From: an uncultured Ignavibacteria bacterium
Lineage (GTDB): Bacteria; Bacteroidota; Ignavibacteria; Tepidaquicellales; Tepidaquicellaceae
DNA length: 48,169 nucleotides
Direction of reading: 5' to 3'
NCBI GenBank assembly: GCA_937974175.1
Contig: CALJIG010000065.1
Coordinates: 1-48,169 of the forward strand
In this document: in pieces, positions 35,800-44,235 of the stretch
Position numbering within the stretch: the stretch's first letter is position 1
How the letters are laid out: each line of letters begins with the position of its first letter
Made by a program: the position numbers and the translations under genes
Notes under the pieces: model-generated
Database searches by the model: none
Seen by the model: only the letters and a program-made list of their open reading frames with translations
Told to the model about the DNA's origin: nothing

Positions 35800-36852
35800 A
35801 TGAAAAACATTCTTATATCAGGAATCGGCGGTCCTACTCCCCGCTCAGTTGCAAGAAGAGTACGCGAAGTTCTTCCCGATTGCAACATTATCGGAATAGA
35901 TGCAAACAAAAAAGCTCTGGGATTTTATATGAAAGGTTTAGTTGATAAGCATTACATAGTTCCCCGCGCTTCCGATAATTCATACTGGGATACAATAAAT
36001 AAAATAATCTCCGATAACAAAATTGATTTAGCATTTATACAGCCTGAATTTGAAGTAATCAAATGGGGTGAGCTTTATAAAGAAAAGGGCGAATTCCCTT
36101 GTCCCGTGCTTCTGCCTCCGTTGGAGCTTGCACAGATGCTGATGAATAAAGCTTTAATGTCTGATGTGCTGGAAGGTACTGAATATATTCCTAAGACAGT
36201 AAAAATTTCCCCACAGGAACCGAAGTATGATGAGATAGATGCAAAGGTCGGTTACCCCTGCTGGATAAGAGCAACAGTCGGCTCCGGCGGACTCGGTTCT
36301 CTCAAACTTAACAGTAAAAAAGATTTAGAGGCATGGCTGCTTATTCACAAAGATATAAAAGAATTTACTGTAAGCGAATTCTTAACAGGAAGACATCTTG
36401 CAAATCAGATGCTCTACATTGACGGCGAGTGTATTAAAAACGCAGGGCTTCATTGCGCAGAATACGTAATGGCAGATATAGCACCTTCTAAAGTTACAGG
36501 TAATACATCTTTCGGAAGATTAATAAACGAAGAGAAGCTTTTGAAATTTTGCGAAGAATGTATTTCTGAAATTTCCAGACGCACAGGTATTGTGCCGCAT
36601 GGAGTATTAAGTTTTGATTTAAAGGAAGATGCTAACGGAAATTTAAAAGTCACTGAAATAAATATCCGCCACATGGCTTATACGGGTATAATGGCTTCAG
36701 CAGGATTTGATCTTATAAACGATACTATATTATATCTCACCGGGAAAGCAGATGAAATAAAAAACAGAGGTCTTTACTCGTTTGATAAAGATTATATTTT
36801 TCTGAGAGACGTAGATATTGAGCCGATATTAATGTGCGAAAAGGATTTATAA
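35800..36852 (+). CDS. ATP-grasp carboxylate-amine ligase (CarB-like)
   Basis: This 350-residue protein starts ILISGIGGPTPRSVARRVRE, a pre-ATP-grasp Rossmann-like segment as in CarB/PurK relatives. It then has YPCWIRATVGSGGLGSLKL for the ATP loop and PHGVLSFDLKEDANGNLKVTEIN for the Mg-binding end, where a glutamate and the usual asparagine are present. It is the third ATP-grasp enzyme of the locus. The substrate is unknown; ligation of a small amine or amino acid to a sugar acid is a plausible role. Confidence 0.78.
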   Translation: MKNILISGIGGPTPRSVARRVREVLPDCNIIGIDANKKALGFYMKGLVDKHYIVPRASDNSYWDTINKIISDNKIDLAFIQPEFEVIKWGELYKEKGEFPCPVLLPPLELAQMLMNKALMSDVLEGTEYIPKTVKISPQEPKYDEIDAKVGYPCWIRATVGSGGLGSLKLNSKKDLEAWLLIHKDIKEFTVSEFLTGRHLANQMLYIDGECIKNAGLHCAEYVMADIAPSKVTGNTSFGRLINEEKLLKFCEECISEISRRTGIVPHGVLSFDLKEDANGNLKVTEINIRHMAYTGIMASAGFDLINDTILYLTGKADEIKNRGLYSFDKDYIFLRDVDIEPILMCEKDL

Positions 36853-37608
36853 TTGAATTCAGTAGTTAAATTCTGGCTTCATCCATTTAATATCTTCTGG
36901 CTGTTATTTCTTGCAGGTATACTTGCTTATTTTTTAAAGAAGGAAAAAGTTTACATTCCGTTATTTGTTATTGCAGGAATCTGGTTTTTAATAACTTCAA
37001 ATTTTTTACTGCCGAATTTCTTAATTACTCAATTAGAAAATCAGTATTCGCCGTTTACAAAAGATAAAATTCAAAATGATTCCCTGTCATACAATATTAT
37101 TGTCTTAGGAGCAGGATTTTCAAACAATAAAAAATTACCTTTTAACGACCAGTTATCACCAACGGCGCTATCACGATTAATCGAAGGAGTAAGAATTCAC
37201 AATCTTCTTCCTAAGAGCAAAATGGTAGTATCAGGACCCGGAGCCGCCGGCGAGATAACACAAGCAGAAGTTTTTTCCAAAACGGCGGGCTCATTAGGGG
37301 TAGATACTAATCTTATTTCTACTATAAAAACTGCCCGAATTACTCACGAAGAAGCAAAGGCATATTCAGAAAATTTTGATAAAAATACTCCGGCAATTTT
37401 AGTAACCAGCGCAGCGCATATGCCTCGTGCAATGATGATGTTTCAAAGTTTTGGAATTACACCGATACCGGCGCCAACCGACTTTCAGTCAAAATTTAAT
37501 GCCGATGATTCACCTTCATGGTTCCCTTCATTGGAGAATATGAATAAAATGAAGACTGCAACAATAGAATATGTCGGTATTTTGTATGCTAAGTGGTTTC
37601 TGCTTTAA
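36853..37608 (+). CDS. DUF218/YdcF-ElyC family membrane protein
   Basis: This 251-residue protein has two N-terminal membrane helices (about 8-27 and 32-52) and a periplasmic DUF218 domain with NIIVLGAGFSNN, SPTALSRLIEGVRI, VVSGPG and ILVTSAAHMPRAMMMF. Family members such as ElyC and SanA affect envelope integrity and undecaprenyl carrier use. The TTG start follows the previous stop directly, with no spacer. A role in lipid-carrier recycling for this glycan is inference. Confidence 0.85.
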   Translation: MNSVVKFWLHPFNIFWLLFLAGILAYFLKKEKVYIPLFVIAGIWFLITSNFLLPNFLITQLENQYSPFTKDKIQNDSLSYNIIVLGAGFSNNKKLPFNDQLSPTALSRLIEGVRIHNLLPKSKMVVSGPGAAGEITQAEVFSKTAGSLGVDTNLISTIKTARITHEEAKAYSENFDKNTPAILVTSAAHMPRAMMMFQSFGITPIPAPTDFQSKFNADDSPSWFPSLENMNKMKTATIEYVGILYAKWFLL

Positions 37609-37671
37609 AGTTATATCTGATAATAAATCTCCCCTATGTATTAATATATTTTTCAACTGAATGAGAAAATT

Positions 37672-38859
37672 ATGACTTCAACACAAACAAAAGAAAGTAA
37701 AGCAAATTCTGATAAAGAAGGAGTGTTGCCGAAGATTTGGCTCTCATCTCCTCATATGGGCGGAAATGAGCTAAAGTTTATTCACGAAGCATTTGAATCA
37801 AACTGGGTTGCTCCTTTAGGACCGAACGTTGATAACTTTGAAAAAGATCTTCAAAGTTTTACCAATGTAAAACATGCTGCAGCTTTATCTTCAGGGACGG
37901 CTGCAATTCACTTAGGATTAGTTTTAATGGGTGTGAAAGCCGGGGATTACGTAATTTGTCAGAGCATGACTTTCTCTGCATCTGCAAATCCTATTGCATA
38001 CATTGGCGCTATTCCTGTATTCGTTGATTCAGAACCGGATACTTGGAACATGTCTCCTAATGCTTTAGAAGAAGCGATAAAAAAATTAATTTCTGAGAAT
38101 AAAAAACCTAAAGCAATTATACCCGTCCACCTTTACGGAATGCCGGCAAAAATGGATGAGATAATGGCTATCGCTGATAAATATGAAATAGGAATACTTG
38201 AAGACGCAGCAGAAGCATTAGGGTCTATATATAAAGGCCGACCTGCCGGTTCATTCGGGAAGTTTGGCGTACTAAGCTTTAACGGAAATAAAATAATTAC
38301 TACAAGCGGAGGCGGCGCATTAATTTCAAATAGCGGGGAAGATATTCAGAAAGCCAGATTTTTATCTACACAGGCAAGAGATGCCGCGCCACATTACCAG
38401 CATTCACATATTGGCTACAATTATCGAATGTCTAATATTGTTGCAGGTATCGGACGCGGGCAGATGGAAGTTCTCCCTGAAAGAATTAAATCAAGAAGAA
38501 AAAATTTTGAAACGTATAAAAACTTTTTCAGCTCAATTGAAGGTGTTTCTTTTTTAGAGGAACCGAATGAAGATTATTACTCAAACAGGTGGCTTACAAC
38601 TATACTGGTCGAGCCTGAAAGAACCGGCGGCATTACAAGAGAAACAATGCGATTGGAATTTGAAAAATTTAACATTGAAGCAAGACCGCTTTGGAAACCT
38701 ATGCACCTTCAGCCGATTTTTAATGAATGTAAATATTTCGGCGGAAGTGTTTCAGAAGACATATTTGAAAAAGGACTTTGTCTGCCATCGGGCTCAAACT
38801 TAACTGATTCAGACTTTGAAAGAATTTTTGATGTGTTAAATAATCTTTTCAGAAAATAA
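37672..38859 (+). CDS. DegT/DnrJ/EryC1/StrS aminotransferase, PglE-like
   Basis: This 395-residue PLP enzyme aminates a 4-keto-6-deoxy nucleotide-sugar. The PLP lysine is K207 in FNGNKIITTSGGG, and IPVHLYGMPAKMDEI and EDAAEALGS are typical of the PglE/LegC branch. It differs from PseC at the lysine motif (NGNK versus HPVK). No retaining 4,6-dehydratase partner (PglF) is visible in the window. Together with the PglC-like enzyme it suggests a bacillosamine-type first sugar. Confidence 0.87.
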   Translation: MTSTQTKESKANSDKEGVLPKIWLSSPHMGGNELKFIHEAFESNWVAPLGPNVDNFEKDLQSFTNVKHAAALSSGTAAIHLGLVLMGVKAGDYVICQSMTFSASANPIAYIGAIPVFVDSEPDTWNMSPNALEEAIKKLISENKKPKAIIPVHLYGMPAKMDEIMAIADKYEIGILEDAAEALGSIYKGRPAGSFGKFGVLSFNGNKIITTSGGGALISNSGEDIQKARFLSTQARDAAPHYQHSHIGYNYRMSNIVAGIGRGQMEVLPERIKSRRKNFETYKNFFSSIEGVSFLEEPNEDYYSNRWLTTILVEPERTGGITRETMRLEFEKFNIEARPLWKPMHLQPIFNECKYFGGSVSEDIFEKGLCLPSGSNLTDSDFERIFDVLNNLFRK

Positions 38860-38889
38860 ATAACTCTCCCAATTTAAACCCGACTCATT

Positions 38890-40596
38890 TTGAAAATCTC
38901 AACTAAGTTTCTTTTAAAAATATCATTCTTTGCAATGCTTATATTTTTTTCTGCGAAGAATGTTTCATTTTCTCAGGTAGAGCTAATTGATGTAAGTGAT
39001 AACGTTTATTCTTTTTTAGAAAGAATGTATAATAAAGGAATTATAGAATATAATTCTGCCTCTATTCCGTTATCAAAAGAAGCTGTTAGTAAACTACTTG
39101 TGGAAATAAATAATCAGCAGAACAAACTTACATCAGTTGATAAGAGTATTTTAAAAAAATACTTCGTAGTTTTAAACATAGAAAACAAAGATGAAAACGA
39201 ACTGCCATTTTTTAATAAGCCGCGCTTAAATGATATTTTCAACAATGATAAACAAAAGTATCTTTATACTTATAAAGACTCCACCTTTAATTTTTATCTG
39301 GATGGAATAGGGAGTTTTATTGAAAGAATTTCCAGCGGTGACTCAATGGGAAGCCATAAATCACTTATAGGAGAGCTTGGTTTCAGATTTAAAGCAAACT
39401 TTAACGGAATTCTTGCTGCTTACTTACGCGCTTCAAATAATTCACAGGTATCAGGGACCTATGAAGATTTTGATTTTGTAAGAAGAACAAATCCTAAAAT
39501 AGATGCTACCGGAACCGTTTCTTACGGGGGAAAAAAATATTACAATAATTACGAAGGCTACCTTAGATATCAGGCTAAAACAAACTGGATAGCAGTTTCC
39601 CTGGGAAGATATCAGATGGTGCAGGGACTTGGCTTTATAGATAATTTATTTATGTCACGAAACAGCATACCGTATGATTTTATTAAGCTGGATTTAAACA
39701 GTAAAGTCTTTAGATACACATTTTCTTACGGAAGCATTCGCGGAGATTCGCTGGGGAAAAAACTGGATTCAAAGAATATTGCATCACACAGATTAGATAT
39801 AAATTTCTCTAAAGGATTCAAGCTTGGTCTTTATGAAGCTGTTGTAATTCCTAATTCACCGTTCAGTTTTACATTTTTAAACCCTATAAGTTTTCTTGCT
39901 TCTGCAGAATTCAATAAACCGTCACAGGGATATAATGAAGACATAAATAACACAATGCTTGGCATAGATGCCTTAGTTAAACCTGTAAATAATTTATCTT
40001 TCCAAGGTTCATTTTTAGTTGATGACTTAGAGTTTTCAACATTGTTTAAGGAAAACTCAAAAGTAATTAATAAATTTGCATATCAGCTCGGAGGCTTCTG
40101 GTCAGACGCATTTACAATTCCAAATCTGGAGTTAAAATTAGAATATACAAAGATAGACCCGTTCGTTTACTCGCATACAACAAATAAAAGTACCTATGCT
40201 AACTGGGGTTACTCAATTGGTCATGCCCTTCCTCCAAACTCTGATGAAGTTGCAGTGCAGATGAACTATCCTGTTTCAAGCAGAGTGAGGTTCAGTGTAG
40301 ATTTTAAATTTCAAAGATCAGGTGACGGAAATATTCTGGATTCATTAGGAAGAATAATAGGAACTGCAGGCGGCGACTTAAACAGAAGCAACGGTGTCGG
40401 CAACACTGCAACAACACCGGTCTTTCTTCAAGGGAATAGAAAGAACCGGACAATCCTTAATTTCCATGCAGAGCTTGAACCAATAAAACAATATTATTTA
40501 ACTTTTGACTACATGAATAAAATTTTTGATAATATTTTTGAAAGCAGAAAGATGACTGATAATTATTTCACATTTGGATTAAGAGTGGACTACTAA
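38890..40596 (+). CDS. Wzi-like capsule assembly outer-membrane protein
   Basis: This 568-residue protein has a signal peptide (about 1-29, ending SFSQ) and a short helical N-terminal region, then many alternating hydrophobic strands ending in an aromatic residue (final residues FGLRVDY), as in outer-membrane barrels. Segments YLRYQAKTNWIAVSLGRYQM and the SEFNKP region resemble the Wzi family, which helps attach capsule to the cell surface. It starts at TTG and is the last gene of the locus, followed by a strong terminator. Confidence 0.83.
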   Translation: MKISTKFLLKISFFAMLIFFSAKNVSFSQVELIDVSDNVYSFLERMYNKGIIEYNSASIPLSKEAVSKLLVEINNQQNKLTSVDKSILKKYFVVLNIENKDENELPFFNKPRLNDIFNNDKQKYLYTYKDSTFNFYLDGIGSFIERISSGDSMGSHKSLIGELGFRFKANFNGILAAYLRASNNSQVSGTYEDFDFVRRTNPKIDATGTVSYGGKKYYNNYEGYLRYQAKTNWIAVSLGRYQMVQGLGFIDNLFMSRNSIPYDFIKLDLNSKVFRYTFSYGSIRGDSLGKKLDSKNIASHRLDINFSKGFKLGLYEAVVIPNSPFSFTFLNPISFLASAEFNKPSQGYNEDINNTMLGIDALVKPVNNLSFQGSFLVDDLEFSTLFKENSKVINKFAYQLGGFWSDAFTIPNLELKLEYTKIDPFVYSHTTNKSTYANWGYSIGHALPPNSDEVAVQMNYPVSSRVRFSVDFKFQRSGDGNILDSLGRIIGTAGGDLNRSNGVGNTATTPVFLQGNRKNRTILNFHAELEPIKQYYLTFDYMNKIFDNIFESRKMTDNYFTFGLRVDY

Positions 40597-40622
40597 GTCT
40601 TACAAAATAATTTTCAAACCGA

Positions 40623-40650
40623 AGCCCGCTAAATGCGGGCTTTTTTTTTT
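40623..40650 (+). terminator. Intrinsic terminator closing the polysaccharide locus
   Basis: AGCCCGC (40623-40629) pairs with GCGGGCT (40635-40641) around a five-base loop, followed by ten T. It lies 26 bases after the Wzi-like stop. Confidence 0.9.
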
Positions 40651-40755
40651 AGAAAATACTGCTGACAAAATTTTCAATACTTACGACACTATTGTCATTG
40701 CGAAAATGAAATTTCTTCAAAAACCTCAAAAACAGAGGAATTTTCCGAATCCGTT

Positions 40756-40779
40756 TTGGCACGAGAATTGGAATATAAT
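40756..40779 (+). promoter_or_regulatory. Promoter-like sequence ahead of the structured RNA
   Basis: Two overlapping signals are seen. TTGGCACG-N4-TTGGA (40757-40772) matches the sigma-54 -24/-12 consensus except for one base at -12 (GG instead of GC). A perfect TATAAT (40774-40779) could serve as a -10 box, but TTGGCA is only 12 bases upstream of it, too close for a standard -35. Either would start transcription at about 40782-40787, just before the folded RNA. Confidence 0.45.
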
Positions 40780-40800
40780 ATAACCGAGAAGGGTTAAATT

Positions 40801-40918
40801 ACAGTGAGTGTAAGGATACAATCAAATCGGAGTGGTTCCGATTCTGTATCCGGTATCGATATCTATCTGGAATTGGGGTTACAGCTAGATATTTAATACG
40901 CACTCACTGTTTTTTTTT
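40801..40918 (+). ncRNA. Candidate structured small RNA with three-way junction
   Basis: The outer stem pairs ACAGTGAGTG (40801-40810) perfectly with CACTCACTGT (40901-40910), directly followed by eight T. Arm 1 pairs GGATACA (40814-40820) with TGTATCC (40845-40851), then, past an asymmetric internal loop, AATCGGA (40825-40831) with TCCGATT (40837-40843). Arm 2 pairs GTAT (40853-40856) with ATAC (40896-40899), then ATATCTA (40859-40865) with TAGATAT (40886-40892), then CTG with CAG, closing a 12-base loop. The region is non-coding, has a promoter-like sequence upstream and a second terminator downstream. I recognise no known RNA family. A small palindromic mobile element with 10-bp inverted ends is the main alternative. 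Confidence 0.6.
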
Positions 40919-40956
40919 ATTCAAAAAGTTTGTAATTCAAATTATAGCAAAAAAAA

Positions 40957-40987
40957 CGGACTGAGGTAATTCAGTCCGTTTTTTTTT
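40957..40987. terminator. Bidirectional intrinsic terminator
   Basis: CGGACTGA (40957-40964) pairs with TCAGTCCG (40971-40978). A run of A precedes it and a run of T follows, so it can stop transcripts in both directions: read-through from the left, and the - strand cytochrome c gene from the right (its stop is about 37 bases away). Confidence 0.88.
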
Positions 40988-41023
40988 ATTCTGTATTTTA
41001 TTCTGTAAATGTACTTTTAAAAA

Positions 41024-41527
41024 TTATTTTGTCGGCGCTTCCTCAAACATATGGCATGACTGACATCCAAAGCCTGATTGTGATTCATGTGTGTATTCAG
41101 GCTTGCCGAGTAAAGCTGCCATCCTAGGCTTTACAACAGTTGCCATAAAGTTCATGTAATGAGGATTATCATGAGCCATTTCTTCAAAGTTCATAGTCAG
41201 TTTAGCTATGCGTGAGTTCGGCATTTTAAAGTCCCCTGCTTTTACTCCGCTGCCATGGCAGGTTCTGCAGTTCATTGCGGTGAAGCGTGTAGAATCAAAC
41301 TTATTAAATTCTTCATACATAGCAGGCATAACAACTTTTTTCATATATTGTTTTCTTTCATCAAAGCTCATCTTTTCCCAGTTAATAGCGGTGCTGTCGG
41401 AAGGCATTAAAACTGTTTTGATATCAAGCTCTGATGCGTTTGTGCTGCTGCCGCTCCGGATAAGAATCGGAGTAACTAGTAATATTGTCAGATAAACAAA
41501 GAGCGTAATGTAATTAGTTCTTTTCAT
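41024..41527 (-). CDS. Di-haem c-type cytochrome, periplasmic
   Basis: This 167-residue protein has an N-terminal hydrophobic segment (about 6-23), serving as signal peptide or anchor, and two haem c attachment motifs, CRTCH (87-91) and CQSCH (155-159). Several methionines and histidines between them could be distal ligands (for example HDNPHYMNFM). It is probably a periplasmic electron carrier, membrane-tethered if the leader is not cleaved. It stands alone, with divergent transcription from the lipoprotein gene beyond its start, so its redox partner cannot be inferred. Confidence 0.85.
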   Translation of the reverse strand: MKRTNYITLFVYLTILLVTPILIRSGSSTNASELDIKTVLMPSDSTAINWEKMSFDERKQYMKKVVMPAMYEEFNKFDSTRFTAMNCRTCHGSGVKAGDFKMPNSRIAKLTMNFEEMAHDNPHYMNFMATVVKPRMAALLGKPEYTHESQSGFGCQSCHMFEEAPTK

Positions 41528-41658
41528 ACAAGGGTTTTAGTTTTTTTAAGTTTACAATTATAAGCTTAGGCATTAAAAAAATCTATGCAATTGCTTTCAT
41601 TAACTTTAGACTTAAAGATGAACTATATAATTTGTAAATTGGTTAAAATTTTAGAAGA

Positions 41659-42303
41659 TTGAAAAATATTTATTTCATATTAGTATTATTTATAGCAACT
41701 GTACTTTTTTCCTGCTCATCTCCTGAAGAAAAATGGATAACTGATTACAAGCAGGTTAAGTGCGACTCAGTCAAGCTTAGTGAAAAAGTTGAGGAAGAAA
41801 TTAAAAAGGACCTGAAAGATACTCTTACAGCTAAAGAAACTCTTGAAAAAGATCTGAAGATGCTAACTGCTGCCGAAGAGAAAAAGATTGCGGGATTTAA
41901 CGATGCATTAAAAAAATCCGATGCTGACTTTGATAAAAAAATTGAAGAAGAAAAAGCTGAGTTAAAAAAAGCTAAAGGCAAAGAAGAAGAAAAAGCTGCA
42001 AATAAAAAAATAGAGACACTTCAGTTCCAGAAATCTGAAGCAGGGAAAGATATAGGACAGAAAATTTTTGTAGCAAAAAATGAAATGAACAGAAAACCTG
42101 CTGTGAAATCCATAAAAGAAGAGATTAAGTCCAAAGATAAATTCTTAAAAGAAAAAACTGAAGAGAGACGCGGGAAATACAAAGGCGAGATAAAGAGACT
42201 TCAGAATAAACTGCTTGAGCTGCAAAAAGATAAACCGAAAAAATTAGAAGAGGAGGCTTTCAAAAAGCAAATTGAAGCTATTGATAAAGCCCCCTGCAAT
42301 TAA
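41659..42303 (+). CDS. Coiled-coil lipoprotein, function unknown
   Basis: This 214-residue protein has a lipoprotein signal peptide with lipobox VLFSC, making C19 the lipidated residue. The rest is very rich in Lys and Glu with heptad-like spacing and should form long helices or coiled coils. I recognise no family. The start is TTG; it places the signal peptide correctly. Its 3' end faces the ppa gene with only eight bases between the stops. Confidence 0.75.
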   Translation: MKNIYFILVLFIATVLFSCSSPEEKWITDYKQVKCDSVKLSEKVEEEIKKDLKDTLTAKETLEKDLKMLTAAEEKKIAGFNDALKKSDADFDKKIEEEKAELKKAKGKEEEKAANKKIETLQFQKSEAGKDIGQKIFVAKNEMNRKPAVKSIKEEIKSKDKFLKEKTEERRGKYKGEIKRLQNKLLELQKDKPKKLEEEAFKKQIEAIDKAPCN

Positions 42304-42311
42304 AATTATTA

Positions 42312-43007
42312 TTACTCTAATTTAAAATCTTCAAAGTCATTCCTTAAAAGCTTGTCAAGATTTGCATATTTTTCAAGGTAATCCTGATAACTTGCTTCAA
42401 TAACCTCATAAGCTTCTTCTCTGCCGTATGTGTGAGTAATTTCACAATGCGATGTATCTGCTCCCGGCGCATCTTTATATGTAAGGAAGTAGTGTTTTAA
42501 TCTGTCAATCAACGATGCAGGGCAGTCAGTAATATCATCCCATACACCGAAAATATTATCACCGTGCATTACTGCAATAATTTTATCATCAGCTTCACCG
42601 CCGTCAATAAACCTGAATCCACCGATAGGAGATGCCTGTAATAAAATATCACTATGAGTAATTGTCTTTTCCGTCAATACACAGATATCAAGCGGGTCAC
42701 CGTCGCCTACTATGTTAGGTCTTCCTGTTTCTCTTCTGCAAATCTCTGCAACGCGTTCAGCGCAATATGTCTGTGGAACAAGTCCGTAAGGCGTAGGGCA
42801 GATGTTTGAATATTTCTGCGGGCGGTCAACTTTTAAGTAGCCGCTTGCCTTATCTATTTCGTATTTCACTGTATCAGTCGGAACGATTTCAATGTATGCT
42901 GTTACAATTGCCGGTGAGTGCTTCCCTATTGGCACTCCATGCCATGGATGAGATTTAATAATTGTTCTGATGGATCTCCAGATTGGTTCTAGTGCTTCTC
43001 TGCTCAT
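42312..43007 (-). CDS. ppa: Inorganic pyrophosphatase (family I)
   Basis: This enzyme hydrolyses pyrophosphate to two phosphates with Mg2+, driving biosynthetic reactions. The signature DGDPLDICVL (D102, D104, D107) is intact. The length (231) is longer than E. coli Ppa (about 176), with extra sequence at the N-terminus (SIRTIIKSHPWHGVPIG) and the C-terminus. Its ATG shares one base with the ruvA stop (TAATG arrangement), so the two are coupled. Confidence 0.9.
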   Translation of the reverse strand: MSREALEPIWRSIRTIIKSHPWHGVPIGKHSPAIVTAYIEIVPTDTVKYEIDKASGYLKVDRPQKYSNICPTPYGLVPQTYCAERVAEICRRETGRPNIVGDGDPLDICVLTEKTITHSDILLQASPIGGFRFIDGGEADDKIIAVMHGDNIFGVWDDITDCPASLIDRLKHYFLTYKDAPGADTSHCEITHTYGREEAYEVIEASYQDYLEKYANLDKLLRNDFEDFKLE

Positions 43008-43630
43008 TATTTTGTTGTTATGTATTCTAAAGATTTACGGATAAGTTCTTCCGTATTTAAATTAATATTTGATGATTCTTTTAAAACTTCCCTTATAATT
43101 TTTTCTGCATCGTTCCTGTTATAGCCAAGATTCAGCAATGCTGATAACGCTTCGTATCTTGAATTTTCTTTTTCAGTAGTTATTCCCCTTCCGCCTGTAG
43201 TCATAGGTTCAGTTTCTTCCATATGCTCAAGCTTGAAGATTTTATCTTTCAAAGTCATAGTTACAAGCTCAAGTTTTTTTGCGCCGAGCCCCGGGATTTT
43301 CATAGCGAATCTGTTATTGCCCATTATCAACGTTACAATATCTTCAAAGCTTGCGTTTGCTAATATAGTATGAGCAAGTTTTGTGCCGATTCCGTTAACA
43401 GTTATCAACAGCTTAAAAATTTCTTTTTCCTTCTCATCAGCAAACCCAAATAATTGCAAAGAATTTTCTTTTACATCTAGGTATGTGTGAAAAATATACT
43501 CCGCTTCAATTGCAGCGCACATATCAAAAGCTTTCTTTGAAACGAATAAATGATAACCCACTCCGTTCACATCCAGTATAACTTCGCTGTTCTTTCTTGA
43601 TAATATTTTTCCTCTTAATAACCCTATCAT
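43007..43630 (-). CDS. ruvA: Holliday junction helicase subunit RuvA
   Basis: RuvA binds Holliday junctions and loads RuvB. The 207-residue protein has the N-terminal OB fold (MIGLLRGKILSRKNSEVILD), the central helix-hairpin-helix pair (LLITVNGIGTKLAHTIL and MKIPGLGAKKLELVTMTL) and a C-terminal UBA-like domain (ALSALLNLGYNRNDAEKII) that contacts RuvB. It follows ruvC by one base. ruvB is not in the window. Confidence 0.94.
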   Translation of the reverse strand: MIGLLRGKILSRKNSEVILDVNGVGYHLFVSKKAFDMCAAIEAEYIFHTYLDVKENSLQLFGFADEKEKEIFKLLITVNGIGTKLAHTILANASFEDIVTLIMGNNRFAMKIPGLGAKKLELVTMTLKDKIFKLEHMEETEPMTTGGRGITTEKENSRYEALSALLNLGYNRNDAEKIIREVLKESSNINLNTEELIRKSLEYITTK

Positions 43631-43631
43631 T

Positions 43632-44204
43632 TCACTTTACCGTTTTTGTATATAATTTATCCGGGTTTTGCTCTACAAATTTTCCCCATGAGTTTTTAGC
43701 TTTGGGGACTTTCTTAAATCCGTTTTGCTTTATTGTTGAATTACAAAAATGGTGGCATAAAGCAACTGCCAGCGCATCGGATGAATCAATATATTTGGGG
43801 TTTTCTTTCAAAGAGAGAATGCTCTTTATCATAAACTGAACCTGCTCTTTTGAAGAGGCGCCGTTTCCTGTTACTGATTTTTTTATTTCTCTGGGGGAAT
43901 ACTCAGAAATTTTTAACTGCGAATGTACTGCGGCAATAAGAGCAACTCCCCTTGCCTGCCCTAGCTTTAACGTAGATTGAATATTCTTGTGATAAAAAGC
44001 GGTCTCTATTGCGAACTCATCCGGCTTAAACTTCTCCATCTTTTCCAGACATACTTCATAAATAATTTTTAATCTTTCGGGAATCGATAATTTTTTATCA
44101 AGATTTATCGTATCGATATCGAGCGCAGTTATTTTATCTCTGTCAATTTCAATTATGCCTACCCCCGTAATTATCGTTCCGGGGTCAATCCCGATTATTC
44201 TCAC
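43632..44204 (-). CDS. ruvC: Holliday junction resolvase RuvC
   Basis: RuvC cleaves Holliday junctions after branch migration. The acidic active site is complete: D7 in RIIGIDPGT, E67 in FAIETAFYHKN, and D140/D143 in YIDSSDALAVALCHH. The length is 190 residues, slightly longer than the E. coli protein, with a basic C-terminal tail. It lies 31 bases downstream of the YebC gene and directly ahead of ruvA on the same strand. Confidence 0.95.
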   Translation of the reverse strand: MRIIGIDPGTIITGVGIIEIDRDKITALDIDTINLDKKLSIPERLKIIYEVCLEKMEKFKPDEFAIETAFYHKNIQSTLKLGQARGVALIAAVHSQLKISEYSPREIKKSVTGNGASSKEQVQFMIKSILSLKENPKYIDSSDALAVALCHHFCNSTIKQNGFKKVPKAKNSWGKFVEQNPDKLYTKTVK

Positions 44205-44235
44205 GATGAAAAATTATTTTTTAACTCAGCTAATA

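Noticed and set aside
1233..40596. N-glycosylation (Pgl) system
   Set aside because: PglC-, PglE- and PglK-like proteins occur, but no PglB/STT3 oligosaccharyltransferase is present; Wzc and Wzi point to a capsule-type product.
40801..40918. 5S rRNA, because of the three-way junction and ~110-nt size
   Set aside because: None of the conserved 5S positions (such as CCGAAC in loop C or the loop E pattern) is present, and no rRNA genes are nearby.
40801..40918. Metabolite riboswitch
   Set aside because: The next + strand gene starts more than 700 bp downstream, beyond a bidirectional terminator, so there is no expression platform in cis.
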